64,000 nucleotides of DNA from JAAYDY01 sp964500225 (GTDB lineage: Bacteria > Planctomycetota > Phycisphaerae > FEN-1346 > JAACEH01). The notes beneath the pieces are model-generated. The model did no database searches and was not told the origin of the DNA. It saw only the letters and a list, made by a program, of their open reading frames with translations. Each line of letters starts with the position of its first letter. The first letter of the stretch is position 1. Of the stretch, positions 1 through 7,659 are shown in pieces. The stretch lies in contig CAZCOA010000001.1 of NCBI GenBank assembly GCA_964500225.1, positions 186,001 through 250,000 of the forward strand. Direction: 5' to 3'. The translations under genes were made by a program, and so were the position numbers.

Positions 1-2
1 GC

Positions 3-1514
3 GTGCGGCGGTCGGCGTCGCCGCCACGTCGCCGACTAGTCTTGCGACAGTTGCTGATGCCCGTGGCCGCCGTCATCATCGTCCTGCTGGGCCTGCGGCT
101 GGTCGGCCCGCTGGTCCAGCCGCCACGCTACCAGGCCCTGGATTATCTCTACGCCGACGCCAAGCACGTCGCCACCGTCACCGGCATCCACGAGCTTCAG
201 CCACGGGCCCTCAGTGCCCTGGACGAAGCCGTTGCCGCCGAGAAGCCTGACGTGCTCCGCGTGGCCAATCTGCAACTGGTGCATTACATCACGCGCCGGG
301 CGGCCGAGCCCGAGCAGATTCAAGATGTGCACTTTCTGCTGAAGCGATTGAAAGACGCCGACCACGCGTCGGCATCGGCAGCCGCGGCAACATCCCCGTC
401 GGCCACGATACCGCCGTGGCAGACCGGCGCCGTGGCGGCCGGAGCGAATCCCGCGCAGCAGGCGGCCCGGTTGATCCGCACCGGGCGGTACAACGACGCC
501 TACCGGCTCCTGGCCGGCAGCCACAGGCCGGAAGTCCAGGCCCTGGCCGCCTATGCGGCCCTGAGGTCCGACCGGTTGCAAGAAGCCCGCGAGACCATCG
601 AGGCCCTGCGCGCCCTGGGCGGCCCCGAGCACGGCATCGCCCCACTGCTTCAGGCCGAGCTGGCCATGACGGAGAGCCGCTTCGACAAGGCCGCCGACTA
701 CTTCGCCGCCGCGGCCAACCAAATCGACAACCGCCTCTGGTTCCAGGCCGGGTATCTCTGCAAGTACGAAATCGGCGACGACACCCTGGCCGCACAGTAT
801 TTCGAGCGGACCGCTGACGCGGAAGTGGCCAGTCACGTCGCGCGTCGTTTCCACGAGGACGTGCGCGTGGCCCGCAGCCGCATGGCACTCATGGAAGAGA
901 ACTACGAGGCCTATGCCCTCGGCCCGCTGCCGGACGCCTGGAAACTCGTGCCGACGCATCCCGAGGAGTTCATGATCGCCGAAATCGACGGTTCGCGCGT
1001 GCTGAAGCAGAACGAAATGGGCCACCGCGGCGGCAAGCTCGTCGCGGGGTTCCCCGGCTGGTACGATTACGTCATGAGTTGCGACTTCCGCGTGCTCCAG
1101 GCCGAAGCCGAACCGCAACTGGATTTTGTCGTGTACGACCTGGGCAAGAGCCACTATGCCGTGGAGTTTGCCAACCGTTCCGCACGGCTCCAGATCAAGA
1201 GCCGCCAGGGTCCCGAGGCAGTCGTCAGCCGGCCCGAAAACGCTCAGTTGCAGTTACCGGGGTCGCTGACCGACGGACGCTGGTGGCGCGTGACCATCGA
1301 GGTCCGCAACGTCAGTCCAGACGCCACACAGGTGACCGCTACCGTGGTCCCGCGCGACGCCTCGGACCCCGCCGCCGAGACCGCCACCTTCACCTGGACC
1401 GATCGGACCGACGGCGATCTGCCGCCGCAGCGCCGCGGCCGCATCGGATTCCGCGTCGGCGGCGCGGAGGTGGCGTTCGACAACCTCGTGGTCGTACCCA
1501 GCCGCCAGAACTGA
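3..1514 (+). CDS. membrane-anchored TPR-like protein with C-terminal jelly-roll domain (5' end may lie outside window)
   Basis: Role unknown. A basic N-terminus is followed by one hydrophobic segment (about residues 15-36), which suggests an inner-membrane anchor with the rest outside the cytoplasm. Residues about 150-300 are Ala-rich paired helices that look like TPR repeats. Residues about 315-500 form a beta-rich module ending in GRIGFRVGG and FDNLVV, typical of concanavalin-like/DUF1080-type jelly rolls that bind glycans. The frame is already open at the window edge and the first codon is GTG, so the true start may lie upstream. It is followed by a good hairpin terminator at about 1570. 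Planctomycete genomes carry many such TPR plus jelly-roll proteins; that comparison comes from general knowledge, not a search. Confidence 0.7.
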   Translation: MRRSASPPRRRLVLRQLLMPVAAVIIVLLGLRLVGPLVQPPRYQALDYLYADAKHVATVTGIHELQPRALSALDEAVAAEKPDVLRVANLQLVHYITRRAAEPEQIQDVHFLLKRLKDADHASASAAAATSPSATIPPWQTGAVAAGANPAQQAARLIRTGRYNDAYRLLAGSHRPEVQALAAYAALRSDRLQEARETIEALRALGGPEHGIAPLLQAELAMTESRFDKAADYFAAAANQIDNRLWFQAGYLCKYEIGDDTLAAQYFERTADAEVASHVARRFHEDVRVARSRMALMEENYEAYALGPLPDAWKLVPTHPEEFMIAEIDGSRVLKQNEMGHRGGKLVAGFPGWYDYVMSCDFRVLQAEAEPQLDFVVYDLGKSHYAVEFANRSARLQIKSRQGPEAVVSRPENAQLQLPGSLTDGRWWRVTIEVRNVSPDATQVTATVVPRDASDPAAETATFTWTDRTDGDLPPQRRGRIGFRVGGAEVAFDNLVVVPSRQN

Positions 1515-1872
1515 TCTCCGGCGAGCACCCTACTCGCGCAGGGCAACACGAAACGCCCGCCGGAACATCGAAGCAGAGGCCGCCTCCCAGCGCGCCTCTG
1601 CTTTCTTCTGGTCCCGGCGTTCCCACGATCCCCCTCCCCCTTCCGGGGGGGGGAGGCGCTGCCGAGCGTTCAGCCGGGCGCGGCGAGGGGCGAACGGGGC
1701 AAATCCGTCGCTGCGTCTACTGCTACTGCGGGGCGGCTCGCGCAGCGGCGTCGCATCGATCCTTGCCCTCACCGATGCACGAACCGGGCGCGCCGCCGGC
1801 GCAGGGCCTCCGTCACGGCAATCGTCTGCACGGTCTCGGCCACCGTCGGCCCCGGCAGCGCACCGCCTCCCC
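1515..1872. other. intergenic region between convergent genes
   Basis: No convincing gene is seen. Besides the terminator at 1570-1606 it contains a C-run/G-run inverted repeat (about 1632-1656, CCTCCCCC facing GGGGGGAGG). This could be a second, minus-strand stop signal or simply a low-complexity hairpin. Open frames here look like shadows with biased composition. Confidence 0.5.
1570..1606 (+). terminator. intrinsic terminator after the first gene
   Basis: An 11-bp stem GAAGCAGAGGC (1570-1580) pairs with GCCTCTGCTTTC (1594-1604) and runs into a T-rich stretch. It lies about 55 bases past the stop of the upstream plus-strand gene. Confidence 0.65.
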
Positions 1873-2316
1873 CTACGACCGGTCCGTCTGGCTTTTTCCC
1901 TCCAGCCGCTCGACCCGGATATGCCTGAAATACCGATGGTCCACCACCCGTGCCGCCTGAAACGCCGCGATGCCGCAGGCCAGACCGAGAATCGCGCCGC
2001 ACAGTTCCGGCTCCAGCCCCAGCAGGTCCGTCCACCACGGCCACCGCATGCCCAGTTGCAGTCCGGCCACGCCCGAGGCCACCGGCAGTGCGAACACCAA
2101 CACCATCGACAGCCACGGACTGGCGTGCGGCACCTCGACCGCCACGCGGTCGCCCACAACGACGCCTTCGGTCAGCGGCACGCGCAGGCGCATCTCCTTG
2201 CCGCCGCCAAGGACCTCGCACGCACGACACTGGTTGCACATCTGCGGCCGCGCGGCATCCATCCGCACGTCCATCTTCGTCCTGCCGATAGCTACGACCG
2301 TGCCCGTTTCTTTCAT
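1873..2316 (-). CDS. RseC/MucC-family membrane protein
   Basis: A 147-residue protein with the RseC/MucC layout: an N-terminal beta-rich cytoplasmic part with clustered cysteines (MCNQCRAC, about residues 28-35), then two adjacent hydrophobic segments (about 65-90 and 105-125). Family members modulate the sigma-E envelope stress pathway or accompany Rnf/Sox electron-transfer systems, and the cysteines suggest metal or Fe-S binding. The start was set at the ATG of MKETGTV because this matches family N-termini; a longer frame upstream adds only low-complexity residues. It is the last gene of a probable minus-strand operon with the phosphatase and amidase genes, 68 bases below the former. No rnf or rpoE gene is in the window, so the partner is unknown. 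Confidence 0.75.
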   Translation of the reverse strand: MKETGTVVAIGRTKMDVRMDAARPQMCNQCRACEVLGGGKEMRLRVPLTEGVVVGDRVAVEVPHASPWLSMVLVFALPVASGVAGLQLGMRWPWWTDLLGLEPELCGAILGLACGIAAFQAARVVDHRYFRHIRVERLEGKSQTDRS

Positions 2317-2384
2317 GGCGTCAGCATAGCGAACCTTCGTCGGCAAGGGAAGCGCCTGCCCCGGCGGCTGCAGCCATCTTCTGC

Positions 2385-3296
2385 TCACGCCTCGTCCGGT
2401 CGCGGCAGGTCGGCGATCTTGGCCACGCGGTACGACAGGCCGCTCTGGGTCACTTTCTGATTGAGCGGCAGGAGCAGGTACCGGCCCAGTTGGTTGTCGC
2501 TGTAGAGAATGATGTGACGGGAGTTGGGCATCTTGAAGCCCATCTGCGACGGTTGGTGGCCGACGATCAGGACGTCGCAGCCCACGTGGCGGCAGAAGAT
2601 GCGGGCGGCCATGTCGTCCTGGTTGCGGCCCCAGAGGAAACTGTAGAGCTGGCTCTCACGCGTGAAATCGTCGTCGCCGAGCGGCCGATCGAACATGTCG
2701 TAATTGAAATCGGCCAGAGCGGCCAAGTGCGGCGTCGAGTGGCTGATCCAGACGCGGTTGGGCGTCTTGATCGCCAGGGGCAGCGCCCGGAAGAAATCGC
2801 AGTAGGCCCGCTTGACCTCGGCGGCCTGCGACCCGTAGGCGTGCCGGAGCCCTTCGGCGAAACTCTGGGTCAGATTGATCGAGCCTTTGCGGAGCTGAAT
2901 GCCGAGCATCTCGGCCACGTCGTGGTTGGCCAGCAGGATGTGGACACGCTCCGGGTAATCGATCTTTAGCCGCGCGGCCTCCTCCAGCAGTTGCCACGAC
3001 AGGTCGCCGCCCTCGGCATCCGTGGGACCGCCGTGGATCAGCTCGTGCAGCACCAAGTGCCGGTCGGGATGGTGTTCGAGGTCGGCGAAGGCCAGGATGC
3101 GATCGAAGTTGGGTCGGCAGCCGTGAACGTCGCCCGTGACCAGAATCTCCCCGTGATCGGGCATGTAAAGAACGTTACCCCGGCGCTTCGGATCGCGCCG
3201 GGCCAGCACGGCAGCACGGCCCATCGTGTCGATGACTTCGCCGGCGTTGCCGTCAGGGGCATGCCTTAGATCAATGTCCCAGTCGTCGGCGGCCAA
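2385..3296 (-). CDS. PPP-family metallophosphoesterase
   Basis: A 303-residue calcineurin-like phosphoesterase. Metal-site motifs appear in the expected order: GDVHG (about residues 55-59), LIHGGP in the position of GDxxDRG, LLANHD (GNHD-like), WISHSTP and GHQP. The second motif lacks the usual Asp and Arg pattern, so the substrate may differ from classical phosphoprotein phosphatases. The start is probably TTG at 3296, preceded by a strong GGGGAGGGG Shine-Dalgarno, since no ATG precedes the conserved N-terminal region at good spacing. It sits 51 bases below the amidase gene and 68 above rseC, all on the minus strand, suggesting co-transcription. The substrate cannot be told from sequence. 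Confidence 0.8.
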   Translation of the reverse strand: MAADDWDIDLRHAPDGNAGEVIDTMGRAAVLARRDPKRRGNVLYMPDHGEILVTGDVHGCRPNFDRILAFADLEHHPDRHLVLHELIHGGPTDAEGGDLSWQLLEEAARLKIDYPERVHILLANHDVAEMLGIQLRKGSINLTQSFAEGLRHAYGSQAAEVKRAYCDFFRALPLAIKTPNRVWISHSTPHLAALADFNYDMFDRPLGDDDFTRESQLYSFLWGRNQDDMAARIFCRHVGCDVLIVGHQPSQMGFKMPNSRHIILYSDNQLGRYLLLPLNQKVTQSGLSYRVAKIADLPRPDEA

Positions 3297-3347
3297 CGTG
3301 TACGCCCCTCCCCCGTACCCGCTAGGTGGGAACCGCGGCCGGGGCCG

Positions 3348-4193
3348 TCATTGCGGGCGAGCCTTGCCGCGGTATTTCTCGCCCACGCGGCGGAACAGGT
3401 CCCCGGCGGGCAGTTGTGGTCCCGGACACGAGACCGCCGCCACATCGCTGTGCATCAGCACGTCGGTCAGCGGAATCGAAAACCGGTCGCTCAAAGTATA
3501 TACAAGGTTGGCCAGCGTGTCCATTTGTTTAGCGGTGGGTTTGTGCCGCCCAAAATCCCCGACCAGAGTCACCGTGATACCGTATTGCCGGATCATGGCA
3601 TAATCCGACGGGGCAACCCGAAGAAGCGGCTCGGCCGAAGAAATCGGGGAGTCGAAGGCCGTTTCCTGGCGTAGCCAGCGGTCGGTGCAGACCAGGGCGC
3701 CGTCGGCCACACCGCGACCGTTACCAATCAGAAAATGGCAGGCGGGTTCGCCGGTCGGGGCCACGCCGCGCCGCCGAGCCAGTTCCAGGCTCTGGACGTC
3801 GCCCTGCTGCGTAGCGGTGTGGTGAAGGATGATGAACCGCCACGGCCGCAGAGGAGCCATGCCCGCGGGAAAAATCGCCGACGATGGACGCTGATCGGCT
3901 GCAAGTCCACTGTGAGGAGGCGGCATAACGGCTGAGCACAACGCCACGCCCACGGCCATGGCGACCAGGAGCGAGGCCAGCATCGTGCCGACCCGCTTCA
4001 CGTTGACCGCGTCGCTGCGTTTTCTGCCGGACATCGCCACCGCAGCGACCGAGACAGCGGGCGCGGCCGAAGTCGGCGGCGGCAGGGAACCAGCCGGCGA
4101 CGCCGGGGCGCTGTCGCCCTGCGACGGCAAAGAAGGCGTAGAGGAAGCAGACGAGGGCGTCGGAGTGTCCAAGGCATTTCTCCGCAGTATCAT
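3348..4193 (-). CDS. membrane-anchored N-acetylmuramoyl-L-alanine amidase (Amidase_2/PGRP-like)
   Basis: A 281-residue protein with a Pro/Ser-rich cytoplasmic N-terminus, one transmembrane segment (about residues 65-88) and a C-terminal peptidoglycan amidase domain. The zinc ligands of the family are visible: His in IILHHTA, His in MHSDV and Cys in SCPGPQ. Such enzymes cleave the amide between MurNAc and the stem peptide. The start at 4193 was chosen because a longer frame would run back into the divergent tRNA-Arg gene. It is first in a minus-strand operon with the metallophosphoesterase and rseC, so a cell-envelope theme is plausible. The anchor implies action at the periplasmic face, a location inferred from topology. 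Confidence 0.8.
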   Translation of the reverse strand: MILRRNALDTPTPSSASSTPSLPSQGDSAPASPAGSLPPPTSAAPAVSVAAVAMSGRKRSDAVNVKRVGTMLASLLVAMAVGVALCSAVMPPPHSGLAADQRPSSAIFPAGMAPLRPWRFIILHHTATQQGDVQSLELARRRGVAPTGEPACHFLIGNGRGVADGALVCTDRWLRQETAFDSPISSAEPLLRVAPSDYAMIRQYGITVTLVGDFGRHKPTAKQMDTLANLVYTLSDRFSIPLTDVLMHSDVAAVSCPGPQLPAGDLFRRVGEKYRGKARPQ

Positions 4194-4222
4194 CCGCTGC
4201 ACGGCGGCAGCGGGCTTTGACG

Positions 4223-4250
4223 TTGAAAAAAGTTGCTTATCCGCTATGCT
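4223..4250 (+). promoter_or_regulatory. sigma70-like promoter of tRNA-Arg
   Basis: TTGAAA (4223-4228) and TATGCT (4245-4250) are separated by 16 bases. The -10 box ends 12 bases before the mature tRNA 5' end. Confidence 0.6.
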
Positions 4251-4262
4251 ATGGCCTTGCAC

Positions 4263-4336
<74 letters not shown>

Positions 4337-4467
4337 CTTTCTTCCGGGCTGACGGTCGGCCGGATCGGCAGGAAGACGCCTGCTCCGATATTCTTCGGCA
4401 ATCCGGCCGCTTGTTTTTCAGCGTATCGTGCTCCCAGACAGCGTATCACAACAGGAAGCCGCCGTCG

Positions 4468-5112
4468 ATGAAGATCGAGACGTTCACCCTCGGGTCGTTC
4501 ATGGTCAATTGCTACCTGATCACCAGCGACGACGGCCGCCACGGCGTCCTGATCGACGCACCCGAAGAGATCGAAACGGTGCTGGACGTCTGTGACCGCC
4601 GCGGCCTGGAGCCGTCGGTGCTGGTCAACACCCACGGCCACGTGGACCACATCATCGGCAACGAAACCGTCAAACGGCACTGGCCCGGCATCCAACTGGC
4701 CATCCATGCCGACGACGCGCCGAAACTGGCCAGCAGCCTGCGGAACCTGTCGGTCCTGATGGGCATGGCCGTCAAAAGCCCCCCGGCCGACCGTCTCCTG
4801 GCCGACGGCGACCGCATCGTCTTCGGCGACGAAAGCCTCGACGTGCTACACATCCCCGGCCACAGCGCCGGCGGCATTGCCCTGGCGTCGCGGCCGAAGT
4901 CCGGCCCGCCGGTGGTCTTCACCGGCGACACGCTCATGGCCATGAGCGTCGGCCGCACGGATTTTCCGGGGTGCAGTTGGGCGCGGCTCGAAAAGGCCAT
5001 CCGCGAGAAACTACTCACGCTGCCGGACGAGACGGTCTGCTACCCCGGCCACGGACCGACCACCACCATCGGCCTCGAACGCACCAACAACCCTTATATC
5101 AACGGTGAATGA
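4468..5112 (+). CDS. MBL-fold metallo-hydrolase (glyoxalase II-like)
   Basis: A 214-residue metallo-beta-lactamase-fold hydrolase with the full metal site: THGHVDH (HxHxDH, about residues 56-62), a His in HIPGHSAG, an Asp in TGDTL and a final His in YPGHGP. Length and motif order fit the small glyoxalase-II-like thioesterase subgroup, which hydrolyses thioesters such as S-lactoylglutathione analogues; the actual substrate is not determinable. The start at 4468 is preceded by AGGAAG at good spacing, whereas the longer frame begins inside untranslated sequence after tRNA-Arg. It appears monocistronic. Confidence 0.85.
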   Translation: MKIETFTLGSFMVNCYLITSDDGRHGVLIDAPEEIETVLDVCDRRGLEPSVLVNTHGHVDHIIGNETVKRHWPGIQLAIHADDAPKLASSLRNLSVLMGMAVKSPPADRLLADGDRIVFGDESLDVLHIPGHSAGGIALASRPKSGPPVVFTGDTLMAMSVGRTDFPGCSWARLEKAIREKLLTLPDETVCYPGHGPTTTIGLERTNNPYINGE

Positions 5113-5171
5113 CGCCAACCGGCCCGCGTCTGTCTGGCTTGCCCCGCCTGTCGCAGACAACGCCTTCGGCC

Positions 5172-5321
5172 TCAGCCGAGGTGCTGGCGGACTGCCATGA
5201 ACACGAGCAGGGCCAGCCATGCGACATAAACGGCCACGGCCGCCTGAAACGGTCGCCGCGACGGCGCCGAAAGCACTGCCAAGTCGGGTTTGGAAGGGTT
5301 TCTGTGTCGCCGTGCAGCCAA
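5172..5321 (-). CDS. small single-pass membrane protein (candidate)
   Basis: A 49-codon frame starting with TTG at 5321, preceded by GGGAG at 8 bases. It encodes a basic N-terminus rich in Arg, Pro and Ser, then one strongly hydrophobic helix (about residues 26-44, including AVYVAWLALLVFMAV) and a short QHLG tail. A GTG at codon 16 is an alternative start. It lies 74 bases after the Minf_1886-family gene on the same strand, so it may belong to the ricT operon. Short proteins of this shape are common in planctomycetes in my recollection, but no family can be named. Codon third positions are strongly G/C, like its neighbours. It could still be chance. Confidence 0.45.
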   Translation of the reverse strand: MAARRHRNPSKPDLAVLSAPSRRPFQAAVAVYVAWLALLVFMAVRQHLG

Positions 5322-5395
5322 GGAACGTGCTCCCGAACGGGTGACTTGGGTTCTATGTTAGTCTCCGCCGGCCTCGCACCCGCCACGCGGGCGGA

Positions 5396-5785
5396 TCATC
5401 GTTGCGGCTTCAGCTGGATGCGAAACGACTCATCAAACGCCTCGCGGAAGTCGTACACATTGTCGAAGTCGTCGATCGAGTCGGTCTCGGTCTTGCGCAG
5501 CAGTTCGGCGTCGATCATGGCGAAGACAATGCGGCCGAAGTCGTTGGTGGAATGGATGTTCCACGATTCCAACACACGCCTGGCCATGAATCCGAATTGC
5601 TCCAGGGCCAGGTCGCGGGCCCCTTCGCACAGTTCGGCGCCGGTGACGTGGCCTTCACGGTCCAACAGCCGGACCGTATGGGCCAGGGCCTCGCTGACAA
5701 ATTCGTAGGCCTCGCGCGGATAACGCTTGTTGCGGCGAAGCAGTTCGGTCAGCTTCTTTTCGCCGTCGGCATCGTACGTAGCCAT
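5396..5785 (-). CDS. Minf_1886 family protein
   Basis: A 129-residue protein of the uncharacterised Minf_1886 family, recognised by the pattern of a basic helix followed by YPREAYEFVSEAL, AHTVRLL, HVTGAELCEGARDLA and LESWNI. Function is unknown; the family is widespread in Verrucomicrobia and Planctomycetes. The ATG at 5785 has GAGGA upstream at 8 bases. An alternative GTG at 5809 would overlap the ricT stop as GTGA and add eight residues. It is tightly coupled downstream of ricT, within 20 bases or overlapping, so the two are probably translated from one message. Confidence 0.75.
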   Translation of the reverse strand: MATYDADGEKKLTELLRRNKRYPREAYEFVSEALAHTVRLLDREGHVTGAELCEGARDLALEQFGFMARRVLESWNIHSTNDFGRIVFAMIDAELLRKTETDSIDDFDNVYDFREAFDESFRIQLKPQR

Positions 5786-5805
5786 CAGACGTTCCTCGCG
5801 GTCGC

Positions 5806-7545
5806 TCACTGCGGCGATCCGCCGGCATCCGGGGCGGCGCCCGGGCGGCCGTCGCCCCCGGGATCGCTCCTGCCGCGACGATGACTGCGCCGACCGCGGC
5901 GACGCCTGCCGCGCGATCGGCCGTCCCGGTCGCCCTCGCGGCGATCCTGCGGCGGGCGCGAGGGTTGGCCCCCGCCCGCCTCGTTCGACCCACCACCGGC
6001 GGCCCCGCCGTCCCCGCGGTCCTCGCCGCCGGATACAATCCCCAAATCCTCAAGCACCGCCCGGGGAACGCCCAGACCGCGGTCTTCCTTCCCATTTTCT
6101 CGGCCGGCCGCTCCGGGCGCCCCGTTGCGGTCGCCCCTGGATTTGCGACGGCGCCGCCCGCGACGACGACGCTTCGACGAGGGCTGCTGCTGTCCGGAGC
6201 CGGCCTCGCTTGTTGCTGCAACCTCTTGCGGCCCAAGGACTTCTTCGTCGGCCGCGCGGACATCGGCTTCGGTCTCCGACGCCGCGACACTCGGTGCCGG
6301 CGGGCGACGGTCGTCCCAACGGGTTTCCGGACGGTCCGGCCGACGCATCGACGAGCCGTCCTCGCGGTCCGGCGACCGGTCTGGCCCCTCCGGGCGACGG
6401 CCCATGGGCCGCGCTGGACGCGACGCCATCGCCTCCTGCACCTGCGCCTCGGTCAGGTCGCGGGCCAGCAGTGCGTCCAACGGAACCACATGCACCTTGC
6501 CTCCGATGAACACCTTGACCAACTGCGTCAGGATGTCGCCGCCGATGACCTTGCCGGGCCCCATTTCCGTGAGGACGAAGCTGTTCTTGCGAGGCAGGGC
6601 CTTCTTAAGCTCTTCATAGGTCTCGTTTTCGAACCGCAGGCAACACATCAGGCGACCGCAGCGGCCGCTGATCTTGCTCGGGTCGAGCGTGGCCTTCTGC
6701 ACCTTGGCCATCTTCATCGAAATGGGCTGAAACTCCTTGATGAAGGCCCGGCAACAGATGAATTGGCCGCAGCGCTCGTAGTCGGCCAGGAGCCGCGCCT
6801 CGTCCCGAACGCCGATCTGCCGCATCTCGATCCGCGTCTGAAACTCGTGGGCCAGATCCTTGACCAGGTCGCGGAAATCGACGCGGCTCTCGGCCAGGAA
6901 GTAGAAAATGATGCGGTCGCCGCCGAACAGATACTCGACGTCCACCAGTTGCATCGGGAGCTTGCGTTTGCGGATTTGCTCGTCGCAGAACTTCCGTGCG
7001 CGGGCTTCGCTTTGGTGCAAGTGCTTTTCGTCCGTCAGGTCGTCGTGCGTCGCAATGCGCCGGACGGATCCCATGCGGCGCAGGGGCTTGCCTTCGTAGG
7101 TCAGTTGCGGCGAGCCCTTGCACAGAACGGTGCCGATCTCCAGGCCGCGGTCGCTCTTGATGACGACCCGCGTATGCCGCGGAATGTCGCCGATCTTCGA
7201 GCGGAACAGGCCCAGGGCGTTCATTCGGCCGTACCGAACACAGACGAGCGTTTCGTCCGGGCCGGGGGCTTCCTGGTCGGCGTCGTGGTCGGCCCCGACG
7301 GCCTGATCGCCCGCAGCGCCGGACTGCGGCACGTCGGTCTGGAGCGTCTGGCCTTCGACGAACAAGTCGGCCGGCGACGTGTCGCCGACCGGAGCCGCCT
7401 TATCGTCCAGCACGGATGGAGCCACAGCCCCGGCGGCCTCGGGGCCGTCGTCGGACACAGTGGAATCCGCCGGCGGGGACGCCGGTTGTGAGGAAACCGG
7501 GTTGTCGGACCGGACGGGCTCGCCGTCCTGGTGGATGTCAGTCAT
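5806..7545 (-). CDS. ricT: RicT/YaaT-type PSP1 domain protein with long disordered tails
   Basis: The central part (about residues 100-370) is a PSP1/RicT domain. It has the conserved cysteine set CGQFICC and GRCGRLMCC, and motifs such as FYFLAESRVDFRDLV. In Bacillus, RicT binds two Fe-S clusters with RicA/RicF and affects RNase Y and developmental decisions; ricA or ricF partners are not seen here. Length is 579 residues against roughly 275 for typical RicT. The excess is an acidic 100-residue N-terminus and a 200-residue Arg/Gly/Asp-rich low-complexity C-terminus that looks disordered and possibly RNA-binding. It lies downstream of dinG on the minus strand, with its own TTGCCG-N17-TATAAT promoter in the gap. 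Confidence 0.85.
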   Translation of the reverse strand: MTDIHQDGEPVRSDNPVSSQPASPPADSTVSDDGPEAAGAVAPSVLDDKAAPVGDTSPADLFVEGQTLQTDVPQSGAAGDQAVGADHDADQEAPGPDETLVCVRYGRMNALGLFRSKIGDIPRHTRVVIKSDRGLEIGTVLCKGSPQLTYEGKPLRRMGSVRRIATHDDLTDEKHLHQSEARARKFCDEQIRKRKLPMQLVDVEYLFGGDRIIFYFLAESRVDFRDLVKDLAHEFQTRIEMRQIGVRDEARLLADYERCGQFICCRAFIKEFQPISMKMAKVQKATLDPSKISGRCGRLMCCLRFENETYEELKKALPRKNSFVLTEMGPGKVIGGDILTQLVKVFIGGKVHVVPLDALLARDLTEAQVQEAMASRPARPMGRRPEGPDRSPDREDGSSMRRPDRPETRWDDRRPPAPSVAASETEADVRAADEEVLGPQEVAATSEAGSGQQQPSSKRRRRGRRRRKSRGDRNGAPGAAGRENGKEDRGLGVPRAVLEDLGIVSGGEDRGDGGAAGGGSNEAGGGQPSRPPQDRREGDRDGRSRGRRRRGRRSHRRGRSDPGGDGRPGAAPDAGGSPQ

Positions 7546-7625
7546 GCTTCTGCAGAATCCTTCCGCTTTGTCGCAGACCGGCGTTGGGCGAGCGACGCGT
7601 CGCCCATGCCGGCCAAGACCGTGGC

Positions 7626-7654
7626 ATTATAGGCCCCCGACGCCGTGGCGGCAA
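7626..7654 (-). promoter_or_regulatory. sigma70-like promoter of ricT
   Basis: On the minus strand TTGCCG (7654-7649) and TATAAT (7631-7626) are spaced by 17 bases, about 80 bases upstream of the ricT start. Confidence 0.55.
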
Positions 7655-7659
7655 CGATA

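Noticed and set aside
1632..1656. C-run/G-run hairpin as a regulatory RNA
   Set aside because: Simple low-complexity inverted repeat with no conserved structure that I can recognise; at most a terminator.
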